A stretch of 45,747 nucleotides of DNA, taken from NCBI GenBank assembly GCA_900553365.1, contig USDL01000011.1:1-45747 (forward strand), written 5' to 3'. The first letter of the stretch is position 1, and every line of letters starts with the position of its first letter. The notes under the pieces were generated by a model. That model had not been told where the DNA came from. It saw only the letters and a list, made by a program, of their open reading frames with translations, and made no database searches. This DNA comes from an uncultured Clostridium sp. (GTDB lineage Bacteria > Bacillota > Clostridia > TANB77 > CAG-508). Of the stretch, positions 44,599 through 45,747 are shown in pieces. Position numbers and translations under genes: made by a program.

Positions 44599-44967
44599 CT
44601 AATTTATTTGAATTAATATTTTTTTATTATCTGTTAAATTATATTTTTTTCTAAAACATATATCTGCAACAATTTCTATTATTTGCAAGTTATGTTCACC
44701 TTGTCCAATTTGATTCTTTTCAGCTCTCACTATATATGCTGTTTTGCCCAACAATTCGCATTTTTGGACTAGTACATTTTCAGTGCCTCCAAACTCTTCT
44801 GGTTTTATAATCCAGTCTGGTTTTACTATATAATCTTCTTCTAGCTTAATGTTTAAAGTTCCTGGAAATAAAGTTATTCCAGTTCTGTTTTTAAAAACAC
44901 CATTAATTTTGCCTACCCACATTTTAGCAGTACCTATTCCACTTGTAACATTACCACTTAAAACCAT
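44599..44967 (-). CDS. DUF120 domain protein, CTP-dependent riboflavin kinase-like
   Basis: A 122-residue single-domain protein that resembles archaeal RibK (PF01982): LSGNVTSGIGTAKMWVG at the start, RTGITLFPGTLNIKLEEDY (the F/Y-PGTLN-KL motif) and a C-terminal EHNLQIIEIVADICFRKKY that corresponds to the family's H-x-x-x-x-EIIA-x-x-x-LR end. In archaea the enzyme makes FMN from riboflavin with CTP. The bacterial function is inferred. It lies 50 bases upstream of spoIIIAA on the same strand and starts behind GGAGG. Confidence 0.75.
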   Translation of the reverse strand: MVLSGNVTSGIGTAKMWVGKINGVFKNRTGITLFPGTLNIKLEEDYIVKPDWIIKPEEFGGTENVLVQKCELLGKTAYIVRAEKNQIGQGEHNLQIIEIVADICFRKKYNLTDNKKILIQIN

Positions 44968-45056
44968 ATCTTGCCTCCAAGCTTTTAAGTAATTTTATCA
45001 CAATTTAGGAGTTTGTCAAGTTTTTGCTAAGATTCAATAAATTTTGTCGTTTTTTG

Positions 45057-45085
45057 TTGCATTTCTACGGAATTTAGTTTAAAAT
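45057..45085 (+). promoter_or_regulatory. udk promoter
   Basis: TTGCAT (45057-45062), 17 bases, TAAAAT (45080-45085), 31 bases before the ATG. Confidence 0.6.
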
Positions 45086-45116
45086 AGATGTAGTATATTT
45101 TTGGGAGGTTTGTACT

Positions 45117-45731
45117 ATGGGACTTAATCCTATTATTATTGGAATTGCAGGTGGAACTGGTTCAGGGAAAAGCACTTTAGCTGATAATATAAGAAAAGAA
45201 TTTGCTAATAATATTTCAATGCTTTCTCATGATTATTATTATAAAAGCCACTCTGACCTTTCATTTGACGAAAGAAAAAAATTAAATTTTGACCATCCTG
45301 ATGCTTTTGATACGGACTTACTTATTGATCATTTGAAAAAACTTAAAAAGGGTGAAACGATTTATAGACCAAATTATTCATTTGTTGACCACTTAAGAGA
45401 AGATCAAACTGTTGAAGTAGTTCCTAAAAAAGTTATTTTATTGGATGGTATTTTAATATTTGAAAATAAAGAATTAAGAGATATGATGGATATTAAGATT
45501 TTTGTTGATACTGATGCTGATATTCGTTTTATTAGAAGATTAGTTCGTGATGTTAGAGACAGAGGTCGTACACTTGAATCTGTTATTGAACAATACACCA
45601 CAACAGTTAAACCAATGCATGAGCAATTTGTTGAGCCAAGTAAGAAATATGCTGATATAATTGTTCCAGAAGGCGGATACAACCATGTAGCACTTAATAT
45701 GATTATTGAAAAAATTAGAAGCATTATTTAA
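45117..45731 (+). CDS. udk: Uridine kinase
   Basis: A 204-residue P-loop kinase that phosphorylates uridine and cytidine in pyrimidine salvage. Motifs: Walker A GGTGSGKST near the N-terminus, LSHDYYYKSH (catalytic Asp region), NFDHPDAFDTDLL, PNYSFVDHLR and VILLDGILIF (Walker B), then RLVRDVRDRGRT (lid) and EPSKKYADIIVPEGGYN. The length is typical. The ATG follows GGGAGG. Its CGG trinucleotides (ACG-GAC, GGC-GGA) are out of frame and the gene is intact. Confidence 0.96.
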   Translation: MGLNPIIIGIAGGTGSGKSTLADNIRKEFANNISMLSHDYYYKSHSDLSFDERKKLNFDHPDAFDTDLLIDHLKKLKKGETIYRPNYSFVDHLREDQTVEVVPKKVILLDGILIFENKELRDMMDIKIFVDTDADIRFIRRLVRDVRDRGRTLESVIEQYTTTVKPMHEQFVEPSKKYADIIVPEGGYNHVALNMIIEKIRSII

Positions 45732-45747
45732 TTAATGCTTCTTTTTT
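45718..45747 (+). terminator. udk terminator
   Basis: GAAGCATTA (45718-45726)/TAATGCTTC (45733-45741), 6-base loop, followed by T residues to the window end. The stem includes the last codons and the stop. Confidence 0.85.

Noticed and set aside
1..45747. tRNA, rRNA, CRISPR and insertion sequences
   Set aside because: I looked for CCA-ended cloverleaf patterns, repeat-spacer arrays and transposase motifs and found none. A tRNA-Gly or tRNA-Arg that would explain CGG decoding must lie outside the window.

Overview
The window is AT-rich (about 30% G+C by eye). Its gene content points to an anaerobic, endospore-forming clostridial Bacillota, probably an uncultivated one. The evidence is spo0A, a complete spoIIIAA-AH operon, spoVG, a DacF-type carboxypeptidase, an electron-bifurcating-type [FeFe] hydrogenase operon and DXP-pathway isoprenoid synthesis. 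Nearly all genes are on the minus strand. I see no rRNA, tRNA, CRISPR array or insertion sequence.

Layout. 1-5.3 kb: start of ppdK, traX-like gene, dxs, acyl-ACP thioesterase, a small gene of foreign composition, spo0A. 5.3-11.9 kb: YigZ/IMPACT protein, BaiN/HI0933 flavoprotein, YnbB-type PLP enzyme, CNNM/CBS membrane protein, coiled-coil protein, L,D-transpeptidase. 11.9-17.4 kb: hydA-hydB-hydC and dacF. 17.6-23.4 kb: M18 aminopeptidase, two related genes of foreign composition, a TPM-domain/LemA pair, trmL, a YaiI/DUF188 gene. 23.4-26.5 kb: a structured non-coding stretch, a pilin-like/FGE-fold surface protein with a possible diversity-generating variable end, a fourth foreign-composition gene, a small helical protein. 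26.6-35.8 kb: an 8-kb cyclic-glucan-synthase-like gene, deoC and a short unknown. 35.8-39.4 kb: mltG, an anchored SH3-type protein, a toxin-antitoxin pair, spoVG. 39.5-45.7 kb: the spoIIIA operon, a DUF120 riboflavin-kinase-like gene and udk.

Main discovery. Eight well-conserved genes look broken in the standard code: yigZ, baiN-like, L,D-transpeptidase, hydB, TPM-domain gene, glucan synthase, spoIIIAG and spoIIIAA. All fifteen breaks have one form: an in-frame CGG codon at which one base must be skipped, after which GGN (Gly) is read. Skipping one base at each in-frame CGG, and nowhere else, restores all eight genes to family length with a base count divisible by three. The restored residues include the Walker A glycine of SpoIIIAA, the Rossmann glycines of the flavoprotein and the DDGEP-x-GTAG motif of YigZ. 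The other native genes contain no in-frame CGG that I could find, while CGG is common out of frame. The only in-frame CGG codons that must mean Arg (four) lie in three of the four genes of foreign composition. I infer that CGG has lost its Arg meaning here and is read as a four-base glycine codon (CGGN) or triggers +1 frameshifting. The main alternative is a systematic C-insertion artefact in the assembly, which reads, peptides and the tRNA set can test.

If the inference holds, the bifurcating hydrogenase, the SpoIIIA channel and several cell-envelope genes all depend on this decoding, and incoming genes with ordinary CGG codons would be truncated.
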